This document shows positions 46,861 to 55,871 of a stretch of DNA of 56,489 bases, one piece after another; within the stretch, counting starts at the first letter, position 1; every line of letters begins with the position of its first letter. The DNA comes from Clostridium sp. AF37-5 (GTDB lineage: Bacteria > Bacillota > Clostridia > Lachnospirales > Lachnospiraceae), in the NCBI RefSeq assembly GCF_003477605.1, contig NZ_QUDR01000020.1, positions 1-56,489 on the forward strand. Direction: 5' to 3'. The translations under genes and the position numbers were made by a program. The notes under the pieces were generated by a model, which saw only the letters and a program-made list of their open reading frames with translations, had not been told where the DNA came from and searched no databases.

Positions 46861-49005
46861 TTATTTACACGGAAAAGCCCGCTTCATTAAATTATACAAT
46901 CCGTGCAGATAAACGACATTTTGGTGGCCGCCACCTCCGCGGTTTACAGCATCTCCGCCCATGGTTTCATAATAAATGTGCGGAACATTATTTTTTTCCA
47001 AGGCCTTATGGTAAAGGATAGGATTGTTACCTACCGTTGTGTCATTTTTCCCTTTTACAATCATAACTAACGTGTTTTCTTTATAAGCATCCGGCAGTGT
47101 GAAAGTATCTTCGGTAAAAATCCCTTTTTCTGCACTATATGGGAGAACGCCCGGAGCGGGACAAAAGGCACCGATATAACCAAATTTATCCGGATGTTTA
47201 AATCCTGCATTCAAAGCTTCTCTGCCACCCATTGAGAATCCCCAGACGGCTGTATTGAGACGTCCGGTTTTGACGCTGTAATGTTTGTTAATAGCAGGCA
47301 TTAAGCAGTTTACGATATCATTGACACAGTTATCATAGGCGTCATAGGTTTCTTGGCTGTAACCGTTTCCCTGACCGGATTCATTTGCACAAATATTAGG
47401 AAATACCATAATGACTTCATCCATTACATCATTGGCATAGCCGTTCCAAACAACATCTGTGGCACCATCTTGAGCAAGATTATAGATGCCCCAGCCATAA
47501 CCGTGTAAACCGTAGACAACCGGATATTTTTTCTTTGGATTGTATCCATCCGGAAGTCCAACTAAGGCTTTTCTTGTCACTGTTTTTCCTTCTGCTACAG
47601 CAGTGGACTCGTATTCGAATTCCTCCGTTGTTCCTTTTACTCCATCTTTTCTTAATGCACCTGCCGGAACGGTTACATTTGGTTTGAAAATATTTTTCAT
47701 AAAATTGTAGAAACCATGCTGGTAAACTGCTTTTTCATGGTTGCCACTGCCGCTGCCGCTTGGATCACCACCCATCGTTTCGTAGTAAACATGAGGTGTG
47801 TTTGTTTTTTGCAGAGCCTGATGATACAAAAGTGGGTGCTGTTTTACAACATCATCTTTAAATCCTTTTGTTATCTGTACATAAGTGTCATTTAAATATT
47901 CGCTTGGCAGCGTAAATGTGGAATCCGTATAAAATCCGGGTTCAGTAACTCCATTCATCGTGTAAGGCAAAAGACCCGGAGCCGGACAAAAAGCACCAAT
48001 GTAACCAAATAAATCCGGTCGCTCAAATCCAATTTGCAAACTTACACGTCCACCCATAGAAAAACCGCAGACAGCAGTATTTTCACGACCTGTCAGTGTA
48101 GAATATTTTTTGTTGATAGCAGGCATAAGGCATTTTGTTAAGTCATTGATAAAGTTGTCATAGGCTTTGTAATGCTCCAAACTAAAGCCGGTTCCTTTTC
48201 CTTCTTTGTTTGCACAAACATTAGCAAAAACAACAATGGAATCTTTCATATCATCATTTGCCATAGCGTTCCAGGCAACATATTGTGTATTGTCTCCGGT
48301 AAGAGAATATTCGTTACCGAAAATACCGTGCTGCATATAGATGACAGGGTATTTTTTTGATTCCGTGTATCCTTTTGGCAGTGCAACGCGTGCATGACGT
48401 TTTACTGTTTCGCCCTCTGACACTTCTGTAGAATCGTAGTAGAATTCTTCCAGAGTGCCACTGTTAGCCTCGTTTTTTTTCATGAATCCGGATGGCAGAT
48501 CAGAATAATCCGGATTTTCTGTTGGACGTGGGGTGGCAGTAGGCTTCGGAGAGCCGGTTGGAGTAGGGGGCAGTGTTGGTGTGGCTGATGCTGTTGGTGC
48601 AGTCGTTGGTTTTTCACCGGTATTTCCGGAATTTGTGGCTGCCGGCTGCGCACTTGCGATCGACTTTCTATTTGATACTTTGCTCTTTATTATAATTGTA
48701 ACGACCCCAATCTTCTTAGTTTTTTTCTTAAGTTTTTCCTTTACGGTAATTTTTGTTTTTCCGGCTTTTTTTGCGGTAACAACTCCTTTTTTGTTTACCG
48801 AAACTTTTTTGTTAGAAGCCTTAAATGTGTACTTCGCTTTTTTCTTTTTTCCCTTTATTGTAATCTTTTTCTTTTGTCCTACGGTTAATGTGATTTTTGT
48901 TTTTGCTAACTTTGCCTTTGCAAAAACATCTGCCGAGAACAACGGGTTCAGGGCAGATGCTAAAAGTGCAAAGGACAAACTGAAGCAGAGAAATGTTTTT
49001 TTCAT
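46861..49005 (-). CDS. Secreted esterase with two tandem esterase-D-type domains
   Basis: 714 residues. Signal peptide, then a Lys-rich Ig-like (BIG2-type) domain to about residue 110 ('KKGVVTAKKAGKTKITVKEK'), a Pro/Thr linker to about 165, and two alpha/beta-hydrolase domains (about 170-440 and 450-714). Each has a GxSxGG nucleophile motif: 'TAVCGFSMGGRVSLQIGF' and 'TAVWGFSMGGREALNAGF'. Each ends with a His site ('GSGNHEKAVYQHGFYNFMKN'; 'GGGHQNVVYLHGLYNLMKR'). This is the PF00756 family with feruloyl and acetyl-xylan esterases. Probable plant-fibre esterase. 22 nt after its neighbour. Confidence 0.9.
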   Translation of the reverse strand: MKKTFLCFSLSFALLASALNPLFSADVFAKAKLAKTKITLTVGQKKKITIKGKKKKAKYTFKASNKKVSVNKKGVVTAKKAGKTKITVKEKLKKKTKKIGVVTIIIKSKVSNRKSIASAQPAATNSGNTGEKPTTAPTASATPTLPPTPTGSPKPTATPRPTENPDYSDLPSGFMKKNEANSGTLEEFYYDSTEVSEGETVKRHARVALPKGYTESKKYPVIYMQHGIFGNEYSLTGDNTQYVAWNAMANDDMKDSIVVFANVCANKEGKGTGFSLEHYKAYDNFINDLTKCLMPAINKKYSTLTGRENTAVCGFSMGGRVSLQIGFERPDLFGYIGAFCPAPGLLPYTMNGVTEPGFYTDSTFTLPSEYLNDTYVQITKGFKDDVVKQHPLLYHQALQKTNTPHVYYETMGGDPSGSGSGNHEKAVYQHGFYNFMKNIFKPNVTVPAGALRKDGVKGTTEEFEYESTAVAEGKTVTRKALVGLPDGYNPKKKYPVVYGLHGYGWGIYNLAQDGATDVVWNGYANDVMDEVIMVFPNICANESGQGNGYSQETYDAYDNCVNDIVNCLMPAINKHYSVKTGRLNTAVWGFSMGGREALNAGFKHPDKFGYIGAFCPAPGVLPYSAEKGIFTEDTFTLPDAYKENTLVMIVKGKNDTTVGNNPILYHKALEKNNVPHIYYETMGGDAVNRGGGGHQNVVYLHGLYNLMKRAFPCK

Positions 49006-49027
49006 GTTTCAGAATCCCCTTTCTTTT

Positions 49028-50377
49028 TTACTTGAAAATACGTTTTAAGAAATTATACAAACCATGATGATAAACGGTTGCCCAGTGGCCACCGTTTCCT
49101 TTGCCTGCAGGGTCGCCGCCCATTGTTTCATAGTAGGAACATGGGATGCCGGCAGCCTTTAGTGCATTGTAATAATTGGTTGGATTACTGCCAACAACTG
49201 TGTCGGTAGCACCTTTTGTAATCTGAATGTAAGTACTGTTTATGTACTCATCGGCAAGTTTTAAATCTGCCTTTGTAAGCATGTCACCGCCATCTAAAGC
49301 ACCCGGTGCCGGGTTAAATAATCCGATACCGCTAAATAAATCAGGACGTCTTATACCAATGTTCAATGTCTCGCGTCCGCCCATAGAAAATCCACAAACC
49401 GCCGTGTTTTCTCGTCCGGTCAGTGTGGAATATTCTTTATTAATGGCAGGCATTAATACTTTTGTTAAGTCATTAATGATGTAGTCATAATAAGAGGCTG
49501 TTTTTGCATCTGTGTTAAAATTGCTTTTTCCTTCTTCGTTACAGCATACACATGGGTAAACGACGATACATTCTTTGACATCACCATTGGCAATGGCATT
49601 CCATACCACATACTGTGTACCTGCACCATCGTTAAGAATTCCGTTTCCGACCATGGATTCCGGCGTGTCGCTTAATCCGTGGAGCATATAAACAACCGGA
49701 TATTTTTTTGCCTTTGAATAGTCTTTTGGAAGAACAACCATAGCATAGCGGTCAATTGGTGTCTTTTTTGTAGATTCATCGTCACTGATGTATTCTGTTG
49801 ATTCATATTCAAAGCGTTCTACTTCTCCTTTGTTAGCCTGATTTTTTGCGGTATAACCTTTTGGAATATTCGAAAATTCAGGGTTCTCAGGAAATGGAGT
49901 AGGAGTGACTTTTGGAGTCGGTGTTGCAGTAGCGGTAGCGGTCGGTTCGGCAGTAGGTTCATTGCTCGGAGACGCCGCCGGGGTAGCTGTAACGACAGGT
50001 GTTGGCGTATTAAGTGCCGGAACTGTCGTGTTTTGTGCTATTTTCTTTTTGATAGTAACCGTAATGGTTCCCACCTTTCTTGTTTTTTTCTTCAACTTCT
50101 CTTTTACTGCAATTTTAACTTTGCCGGCTTTTTTTGCGGTGATAACGCCGGATTTACTTACGGAAGCTTTTTTGTTGGAAGCTTTGAAAGAATATTTTGC
50201 TTTTTTCTTTTTTGATTTTATCGCAATCTTTTTCTTTTGTCCAACGGTTAATGTAAGTTTCTTTTTGACCAGTTTTGCTTTTGCAGCCGCTGTTGCCGGA
50301 GTAAAGGCACTAAATGTCGATACGGCAAGCGCAAAGCATAAACCGATACTGATGGTTTGTTTTTTTAATATGTTCAT
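49028..50377 (-). CDS. Secreted esterase, single esterase-D-type domain
   Basis: 449 residues from ATG 50377, chosen for GAGGAGG upstream. Same layout as the next gene: signal peptide, Lys-rich Ig-like domain ('KLVKKKLTLTVGQKKKIAIK'), Pro/Thr linker ('PTAEPTATATATPTPKVTPT'), then one PF00756 domain with 'TAVCGFSMGGRETLNIGI' (nucleophile Ser) and 'GGHWATVYHHGLYNFLKR' (His). It is closest to the first esterase domain of the neighbour. First gene of a two-gene minus-strand operon. Confidence 0.9.
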   Translation of the reverse strand: MNILKKQTISIGLCFALAVSTFSAFTPATAAAKAKLVKKKLTLTVGQKKKIAIKSKKKKAKYSFKASNKKASVSKSGVITAKKAGKVKIAVKEKLKKKTRKVGTITVTIKKKIAQNTTVPALNTPTPVVTATPAASPSNEPTAEPTATATATPTPKVTPTPFPENPEFSNIPKGYTAKNQANKGEVERFEYESTEYISDDESTKKTPIDRYAMVVLPKDYSKAKKYPVVYMLHGLSDTPESMVGNGILNDGAGTQYVVWNAIANGDVKECIVVYPCVCCNEEGKSNFNTDAKTASYYDYIINDLTKVLMPAINKEYSTLTGRENTAVCGFSMGGRETLNIGIRRPDLFSGIGLFNPAPGALDGGDMLTKADLKLADEYINSTYIQITKGATDTVVGSNPTNYYNALKAAGIPCSYYETMGGDPAGKGNGGHWATVYHHGLYNFLKRIFK

Positions 50378-50434
50378 GGTAACCCTCCTCATATAATCTT
50401 ATGGTTATACTTTAGCATAGTGTGATTAGTATGA

Positions 50435-50450
50435 ACATGATTTATCATGT
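50435..50450. promoter_or_regulatory. 16-bp palindrome upstream of the esterase operon
   Basis: ACATGAT-TT-ATCATGT is a perfect 7-2-7 inverted repeat about 60 nt before the esterase start. A candidate operator; no regulator gene is nearby. Confidence 0.45.
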
Positions 50451-50462
50451 CCAAAATATGAA

Positions 50463-50576
50463 TTATTCACGCTTTTTGTAGAGGATGATTTGACTACTGT
50501 TCACTATTATGCAACAAATACGGAATTAACTCCGATTGATAAATGGATTGTAAAGATTCAATTGGAAGATTTATAA
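50463..50576 (+). pseudogene. Short 3' gene remnant
   Basis: A stop-free stretch reads 'LFTLFVEDDLTTVHYYATNT' and 'ELTPIDKWIVKIQLEDL' before TAA, then a terminator. No start. It seems to be the end of a deleted gene; family unknown. Confidence 0.4.
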
Positions 50577-50583
50577 AAACTTT

Positions 50584-50631
50584 GAGCGTAGAACGCCCCT
50601 CCTATTGGTGGTGTCGTTTTACGCTCTTTTT
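50584..50631 (+). terminator. Rho-independent terminator
   Basis: GAGCGTAgAACG pairs with CGTTtTACGCTC, followed by TTTTT. Confidence 0.75.
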
Positions 50632-50714
50632 ATATGCCGAGATTTGGCTTGCTTGGCACGATTTAAGGTTCTTTTTGAGGGGCGTAAGTCGTCTGACAAT
50701 TGTAAGTAAATATA

Positions 50715-50743
50715 TTGACTTTGCACTTTGATTGTGCTAGTAT
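50715..50743 (+). promoter_or_regulatory. Promoter for the tandem Rpn-like genes
   Basis: TTGACT (50715-50720), 17-nt spacer, TAGTAT (50738-50743), 86 nt before the first gene. Confidence 0.7.
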
Positions 50744-50828
50744 ATATACAAACAAGGGTGGGGCGCAGCAGATGTTCTCCTTGTAGTGATAGAAATAAAA
50801 GAATTTAGGTAATTAAGGAGGATACTGT

Positions 50829-51896
50829 TTGGGAGCAAAAGATTTAGCAGAGAAAAATTTACTACAATACAAAGATGTATTTTCAGACATTGTGAATGTA
50901 AACCTATTTGGTGGCAGATGTTATGTGTCGGCGGAAGAGTTGTCGAGAGAACCCGGCGAGTTGATTACGAAAGCCGTTTCAGATGAAAAACTTCGCCAGT
51001 TGCAGATGGATGTGCCGATGAAGTGTAAGAAGAACAACAGAAGTTTTTTCTTATGTTTGGAGAATCAGAGTGACAAAAATAACGTTATGCCAGTACGGGA
51101 CATGGGATATCAGCATGCCAAATATATGGAGCAGATCAAGGAAGCGAAGGAAAGTAATCGGAAAACCGGCAATTATCCAAACCCGATGACAAAAGAACTT
51201 AATGATTCACAGAAATTAAGTCCGGTCATCACTCTGGTTTTGAATTACAGTCAGAATGAATGGGGAAAGCCAAGATGTCTGAATGATATGCTGGAGTTTC
51301 CGGAAGATATTGGTGAAGAACTTACAAAATGGATACCCTCGTATTCGGTTTGTGTGATTAACCTAGCCAGTCAGCCGGAAACGACAATTCGCCAGTATCA
51401 ATCGGATTTTAAATACATAGTCCGTTACCTGTGCTGTGGAAACGACAGAAAAAAACTGGATGAATATTTCCAAACAACGGAGTTTCAGTTAGACCACCCG
51501 GAAGCTTTTTTGGACTGGTTGTCTGCGGTGACAAATGACAGGAGATATCGGAAAGCAAAAGAATTAATTGAGACAACAGAAGGAAAAGGAGGAAAAATCG
51601 ATATGTGTGTATTGTTAGATATGTATGAAGAACGTGGAGAAGCGCGAGGAATAGAGAAAGGGATTGCGCAGGGAGAAGCACGAGGAATGAAGAAAGGAAT
51701 TGCTCAAGGAGAGGCGCGAGGAATGGCAAAGGGGATTTCGCAAGGGATTTTACAAGGAATTTCACAGGGAATCGAGGAAATTAACGCATTGTACCAATGC
51801 TTGTTGGCGGATAACCGAATGGAAGATATACAAAAAGCAATCATGGATACAGACTACCAAAAAGAACTGTTACAGGAGTATGGGATTGGAGAGTAA
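50829..51896 (+). CDS. Rpn-like PD-(D/E)XK protein, tandem copy 1
   Basis: 355 residues, TTG start behind AAGGAGGATACTG. The N-terminal region has a nuclease-like core: 'LQMDVPMKCKKNNRSFFLCL' and 'ENQSDKNN' (D...ExQ). 'LSPVITLVLNYSQNEWGKP' is typical of the Rpn/YhgA-like and PDDEXK_2 families. The C-terminal 60 residues carry Gly-spaced repeats of 12 residues ('EARGIEKGIAQG', 'EARGMKKGIAQG', 'EARGMAKGISQG'), then 'ILQGISQG'. Rpn proteins are recombination-promoting nucleases. Nearly the same as the next gene. Confidence 0.87.
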   Translation: MGAKDLAEKNLLQYKDVFSDIVNVNLFGGRCYVSAEELSREPGELITKAVSDEKLRQLQMDVPMKCKKNNRSFFLCLENQSDKNNVMPVRDMGYQHAKYMEQIKEAKESNRKTGNYPNPMTKELNDSQKLSPVITLVLNYSQNEWGKPRCLNDMLEFPEDIGEELTKWIPSYSVCVINLASQPETTIRQYQSDFKYIVRYLCCGNDRKKLDEYFQTTEFQLDHPEAFLDWLSAVTNDRRYRKAKELIETTEGKGGKIDMCVLLDMYEERGEARGIEKGIAQGEARGMKKGIAQGEARGMAKGISQGILQGISQGIEEINALYQCLLADNRMEDIQKAIMDTDYQKELLQEYGIGE

Positions 51897-51910
51897 GAGG
51901 AGGATACCAT

Positions 51911-52942
51911 TTGGGAGCAAAAGATTTAGCAGAGAAAAATTTACTACAATACAAAGATGTATTTTCAGACATTGTGAATGTCAACTTATTTGGTGGCAGA
52001 TGTTATGTGTCAGCAGAAGAGTTGTCGAGAGAACCCGGCGAGTTGATTACGAAAGCCGTATCGGATGATAAACTTCGGCAGTTACAGATGGATGTGCCGA
52101 TGAAGTGTAAGAAGAACAATAGAAGTTTTTTCTTATGTCTGGAAAATCAGAGTGACAGAAACAACGTTATGCCGGTGCGCGATATGGGATACCAGCACGC
52201 CAAATATATGGAGCAGATAAAGGAAGTGAAGGAAAGCAATCGAAAAACCGGCAATTATCCAAACCCGATGACAAAAGAACTTAACGATTCACAGAAATTA
52301 AGTCCGGTCATCACTCTGGTTTTGAATTACAGTCAGAATGAATGGGGAAAGCCAAGATGTCTGAATGATATGCTGGAGTTTCCGGAAGATATTGGTGAAG
52401 AACTTACAAAATGGATACCCTCGTATTCGGTTTGTGTGATTAACCTAGCCAGTCAGCCGGAAACGACAATTCGCCAGTATCAATCGGATTTTAAATACAT
52501 AGTCCGTTACCTGTCCTGCGGAAATGACAGAAGAAAACTGGATGAATATTTCCAAACAACGGAGTTTCAATTAGACCACCCGGAAGCATTTTTAGATTGG
52601 CTGTCTGCGGTGACAAATGACAGGAGATATCGGAAAGCAAAAGAATTAATTGAGACAACAGAAGGAAAAGGAGGAAAAATCGATATGTGTGTATTGTTAG
52701 ATATGTATGAAGAACGTGGAGAAGCGCGAGGAATAGAGAAAGGGATTGCTCAAGGAGAGGCGCGTGGAATAGCAAAGGGGATTTCACAAGGGATTTTACA
52801 AGGAATTTCACAGGGAATCGAGGAAATTAACGCATTATACCAATGCTTGTTGGCGGATAACCGAATGGAAGATATACAAAAAGCAATCATGGATACAGAC
52901 TACCAAAAAGAATTGTTACAGGAGTATGGGATTGGAGAGTAA
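51911..52942 (+). CDS. Rpn-like PD-(D/E)XK protein, tandem copy 2
   Basis: 343 residues, TTG start behind AGGAGGATACC, 14 nt after copy 1. Differences are few and mostly silent or conservative (for example DKNN to DRNN, CCGND to SCGND). The one large change is the loss of one 12-residue repeat in the tail, leaving 'EARGIEKGIAQG' and 'EARGIAKGISQG'. The duplication is therefore recent, or the copies are kept alike by gene conversion. Both should be made from one transcript. Confidence 0.87.
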   Translation: MGAKDLAEKNLLQYKDVFSDIVNVNLFGGRCYVSAEELSREPGELITKAVSDDKLRQLQMDVPMKCKKNNRSFFLCLENQSDRNNVMPVRDMGYQHAKYMEQIKEVKESNRKTGNYPNPMTKELNDSQKLSPVITLVLNYSQNEWGKPRCLNDMLEFPEDIGEELTKWIPSYSVCVINLASQPETTIRQYQSDFKYIVRYLSCGNDRRKLDEYFQTTEFQLDHPEAFLDWLSAVTNDRRYRKAKELIETTEGKGGKIDMCVLLDMYEERGEARGIEKGIAQGEARGIAKGISQGILQGISQGIEEINALYQCLLADNRMEDIQKAIMDTDYQKELLQEYGIGE

Positions 52943-52985
52943 GAGGAGGAAACAGCCATAGAACAAAAACCTTCTTCATTTTTCC

Positions 52986-53014
52986 TTGCCAAATTTTTTG
53001 TTCCGTCATATAAT
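52986..53014 (+). promoter_or_regulatory. Promoter for the small gene at 53043
   Basis: TTGCCA (52986-52991), 17-nt spacer, TATAAT (53009-53014). Confidence 0.7.
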
Positions 53015-53042
53015 GGAAAAAAGAAAGGTCGGAGGATAGAGA

Positions 53043-53252
53043 ATGACACCACAAGAGATTTTTGCAAAGAGTTTGGTTACTTACGATAAAACCAGTCGCT
53101 CGAATGATTCTTTTTATTATCATTTGCCATATCACAAGGATTATGATTTGTGCAACTGGAATCCGATGCGTATGTATAGTGGTAATGTAATTAAATATTA
53201 TCAATATCATTTGTCCAAACCGGTAATCCTTTTTACGGATACTGATGAATGA
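53043..53252 (+). CDS. Small hypothetical protein, 69 aa
   Basis: ATG behind GGAGGATAG. Sequence rich in Tyr, Asp and Ser: 'SNDSFYYHLPYHKDYDLCNW', 'SGNVIKYYQYHLSKPVILFT'. It has its own promoter and a terminator right after it, so it is a complete small transcription unit. No signal peptide, TM or known motif. I do not recognise it. Confidence 0.6.
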   Translation: MTPQEIFAKSLVTYDKTSRSNDSFYYHLPYHKDYDLCNWNPMRMYSGNVIKYYQYHLSKPVILFTDTDE

Positions 53253-53260
53253 GATAGTTT

Positions 53261-53298
53261 ATGGCATCCTGTCTTCCTGAGGGGGTGCCATTTTGTTG
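53261..53298 (+). terminator. Rho-independent terminator
   Basis: ATGGCATCC pairs with GGGTGCCAT, followed by a short T-run (TTTTG). Confidence 0.68.
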
Positions 53299-53331
53299 CA
53301 TAGAAAAAGGTGAAAGGGTAATATTGTATTT

Positions 53332-54276
53332 ATGAACGCACAGAAGTTATTTTCAAAAAAATGGATTGTGTTTGCAACGGCGGTGTTGTGTACCTTGCTC
53401 TGGGGAAGTGCATTTCCCGGTATAAAAACCGGATACCGTATGTTTCGGATTGCTAGTCAGGACACCGCAGACCAGCTTATGTTTGCCGGTGCGAGATTTT
53501 TGATTGCAGGTATTTTGACTCTTTTGATTTCTTTTTTTGTGGAGAAAAAGGAGCATAAAAAGGAACGGAGAAAGCAGTGGCCGAAAGGACAGATTGTACT
53601 TGTAGCATTTGTCCAGACTGCTTTGCAGTACGTTTTTTATTATATTGGTATGGCGCACGTGACAGGAGTAAAAGGTGCAATTTTGAATGGGAGTACAGCG
53701 TTTTTTTGTGTGGTGACGGCATGCATTTTTTATCATGAATCAATTAATGGAAGAAAAATTGCGGGGTGTCTTTTGGGCCTTCTTGGCGTGTTTGTGGTAA
53801 ATCTCGGAAAAGGGAGTATTGGCGGTTCGTTTTCCTTTTTAGGAGAAGGTTTTATGCTTTGTTCTGCTGTGTCATCGGCACTTGGCTCGCTGTGTAACAA
53901 AGAGGCGGCAAAGAAAATGGGACCGGTTACTCTTTGTGGGTGGCAGCTTATTCTGGGTGCGGTTTTGTTGATTGGTGTGGGTTTTTTATTTGGAGGGAGA
54001 ATTTCGATTTTGGAAGTACCTGCCACCGGCTGGCTGCTGCTTTTGTATTTAGCATTCTTGTCGGCAGCAGCCTTTTCCCTATGGACTGTTTTGTTAAAAT
54101 ATAATCCGATGGGTAGAGTGACAGTTTTTAATTTCTTAATTCCGGTATTTGGAAGCCTCTTATCAGTTATTTTTCTGAAAGACAGCCTATGGAATGTAAA
54201 TACGCTTTTTGCACTTTTGCTTGTATGTGCAGGAATTTATTTAGTCAACCGTGAACCAAAAAATATTTCTAAATAA
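53332..54276 (+). CDS. DMT-superfamily transporter (EamA-type)
   Basis: 314 residues with ten hydrophobic segments in two EamA repeats. Repeat 1 opens 'VLCTLLWGSAFPGIKTGYRM' and contains 'YYIGMAHVTGVKGAILNGST'. Repeat 2 has 'GEGFMLCSAVSSALGSLCNK' and ends 'NFLIPVFGSLLSVIFLKDSL', 'LFALLLVCAGIYLVNR'. Members export metabolites or amino acids; the substrate cannot be read. The 3' end overlaps the convergent GH13 gene by 8 nt. The ribosome site is weak. Confidence 0.9.
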   Translation: MNAQKLFSKKWIVFATAVLCTLLWGSAFPGIKTGYRMFRIASQDTADQLMFAGARFLIAGILTLLISFFVEKKEHKKERRKQWPKGQIVLVAFVQTALQYVFYYIGMAHVTGVKGAILNGSTAFFCVVTACIFYHESINGRKIAGCLLGLLGVFVVNLGKGSIGGSFSFLGEGFMLCSAVSSALGSLCNKEAAKKMGPVTLCGWQLILGAVLLIGVGFLFGGRISILEVPATGWLLLLYLAFLSAAAFSLWTVLLKYNPMGRVTVFNFLIPVFGSLLSVIFLKDSLWNVNTLFALLLVCAGIYLVNREPKNISK

Positions 54277-55612
54277 GAATATCGCCGCCACATGCATCCA
54301 GTGTAATTTCAATTGAACCATTCTGCACCATATAATCTTTGCCGGATAGTGCACCTTTAAACTGTGTTTTTGGTCCCTGATACGGAATATGGAGAGTTGT
54401 CGACTGCTCATCGTTATTGACGGCTGTAATCACGTCTTCATTTTCATAACAGCGTGCAAAAGCATATTGGCGGTTCGTAAGAAGAAGTTCTTTGTATTCA
54501 CCATAACACAATGCTTTTTGCGCTTGATGGATAGAACCGAGTTTGGCAATCAGCGCAGTCAGCGGATTGTCAGTCATTGCATCGGCATAGTCACTAAGTT
54601 CTAAGTGTGGTCGGAGTGAAGCATCGGAACCTTGTTCTTTTTTTCCTTCGATACCGAATTCGGAGCCGTAGTAAATAGACGGAATCCCCGGAAGTGTGTA
54701 CATCAAAGTGTAGATTACGCCGAGATGGTCTTTGTTTATTATCTTACTTGCAATTCGCTCAACATCATGGTTGTCGGCGAAACTGTACAATTCCAAGTTC
54801 CGGTAATGGCATCCACCCATGTCATAAAGACGCTTTACTGTGTGTGCAATTTCAAAAAAGTTATGCTCGTTGCAGCCGGACCAAAGAGCTTTATTCAGGT
54901 TATAATTGGTTACAGAATGCAAAGTTTCCGAATTAACCCAGCGTGTATATTCGCCATGAATGACTTCGCCCATCAGCCAGAAATCCGGTTTTACTTCATT
55001 GGCAACCTGACGCATTCCCTTCATAAAATCAAAATCAAGAACATCTGCTGCGTCAAGCCGGATGCCATCAATGTCAAATTCAGAAACCCAGAAGCGGATT
55101 ACATCGTAAATATAATCTTTTACCTGTGGATTCCACTGGTTCAGTTTTACTAACAGATTATAACCGCCCCAGTTATCATAGGAAAATCCATCGTTGTATT
55201 CATTATTTCCACCAAAATTCACATTGCAGTACCAGTCTTTGTATTGTGAATTCTCACGGTTTTTCTGCAGGTCTTTGAAAGCAAAAAAATCTCTTCCTGT
55301 GTGATTGAAAACACCGTCAAAGATAACCCGCACTCCTTTTTCGTGACATGTACGGACAAATTCTTTTAAATCGTCATTGTCGCCGAGACGTCTGTCGAGT
55401 GTTCGGTAATCCGTTGTTTCATAGCCATGTCCTACGGATTCAAAAAGCGGTCCGATGTAAATTGCATTGCATCCGATTTCTTTTATATGGTCAATCCATG
55501 GGAGCAGCTTAGGAAGCCTGTGGATAACCTCGCCATAATCATTCTGCGCCGGTGCGCCCGTTAATCCCAAAGGGTAAATATGATAAAATACTGATTCGTC
55601 ATACCAAGCCAT
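54269..55612 (-). CDS. GH13 alpha-amylase-family enzyme
   Basis: 447 residues, no signal peptide, so cytoplasmic. The GH13 motifs are visible: region I 'RVIFDGVFNHTGRDFFAF', region II 'IDGIRLDAADVLDFD' (nucleophile Asp), region III 'DFWLMGEVIHGEYTRW' (acid/base Glu), region IV 'SFADNHDVERIAS'. The start, 'WYDESVFYHIYPLGLTGAPA', is typical of maltodextrin-acting enzymes (neopullulanase or cyclomaltodextrinase subfamilies). The extra N-terminal domain of those enzymes is absent, so it is a short form. Probably degrades imported maltodextrins. Confidence 0.92.
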   Translation of the reverse strand: MAWYDESVFYHIYPLGLTGAPAQNDYGEVIHRLPKLLPWIDHIKEIGCNAIYIGPLFESVGHGYETTDYRTLDRRLGDNDDLKEFVRTCHEKGVRVIFDGVFNHTGRDFFAFKDLQKNRENSQYKDWYCNVNFGGNNEYNDGFSYDNWGGYNLLVKLNQWNPQVKDYIYDVIRFWVSEFDIDGIRLDAADVLDFDFMKGMRQVANEVKPDFWLMGEVIHGEYTRWVNSETLHSVTNYNLNKALWSGCNEHNFFEIAHTVKRLYDMGGCHYRNLELYSFADNHDVERIASKIINKDHLGVIYTLMYTLPGIPSIYYGSEFGIEGKKEQGSDASLRPHLELSDYADAMTDNPLTALIAKLGSIHQAQKALCYGEYKELLLTNRQYAFARCYENEDVITAVNNDEQSTTLHIPYQGPKTQFKGALSGKDYMVQNGSIEITLDACGGDILI

Positions 55613-55679
55613 GTTTATTCCTCTTTTCTTTGTGAAGTATTTTTACTAAATTATTATAACATAAAATGCTACTGTAAAG

Positions 55680-55713
55680 AAGTCGTTTCGCGACTTTTTG
55701 TGGCGCGAAACGA
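55680..55713. other. Two mutually exclusive hairpins
   Basis: AAGTCG-TTTCG-CGACTT with a T-run overlaps a larger stem, TCGTTTCGCG (55683-55692) with CGCGAAACGA (55704-55713). They cannot form together. They lie before the promoter at 55717, so they would act on any read-through from the left or on minus-strand transcripts. Confidence 0.6.
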
Positions 55714-55716
55714 TGC

Positions 55717-55745
55717 TTGACATGACACATGCAACAATATATAAT
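55717..55745 (+). promoter_or_regulatory. Perfect consensus sigma-A promoter
   Basis: TTGACA (55717-55722), 17-nt spacer, TATAAT (55740-55745). It starts a leader of about 150 nt for the gene at 55906. Confidence 0.87.
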
Positions 55746-55839
55746 ATAAATATCTAGAAAAGCAATGGTTCAGACTTAGTATCCAGATTCTATGATTATT
55801 TTATAAAAGACTCTTGCTTTATTCCGGAAAAAAGAATAG

Positions 55840-55871
55840 GGCAGGATTGTATATAAATGTTCCTGCCTTTT
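55840..55871 (+). terminator. Hairpin terminator in the leader of the PD-(D/E)XK gene
   Basis: GGCAGGA (55840-55846) pairs with TCCTGCC (55861-55867), followed by TTTT. It lies between the promoter and the gene, so it may act as an attenuator. Confidence 0.65.

Noticed and set aside
48533..50396. Plus-strand frames opposite the esterase genes rich in Phe and Val
   Set aside because: Antisense of Lys-rich Ig-like domains; no ribosome site or family match.
51409..52811. Minus-strand Leu-rich frames in the Rpn-like genes
   Set aside because: Antisense of the Gly/Gln/Lys repeat tails; present in both copies only because the genes are duplicated.
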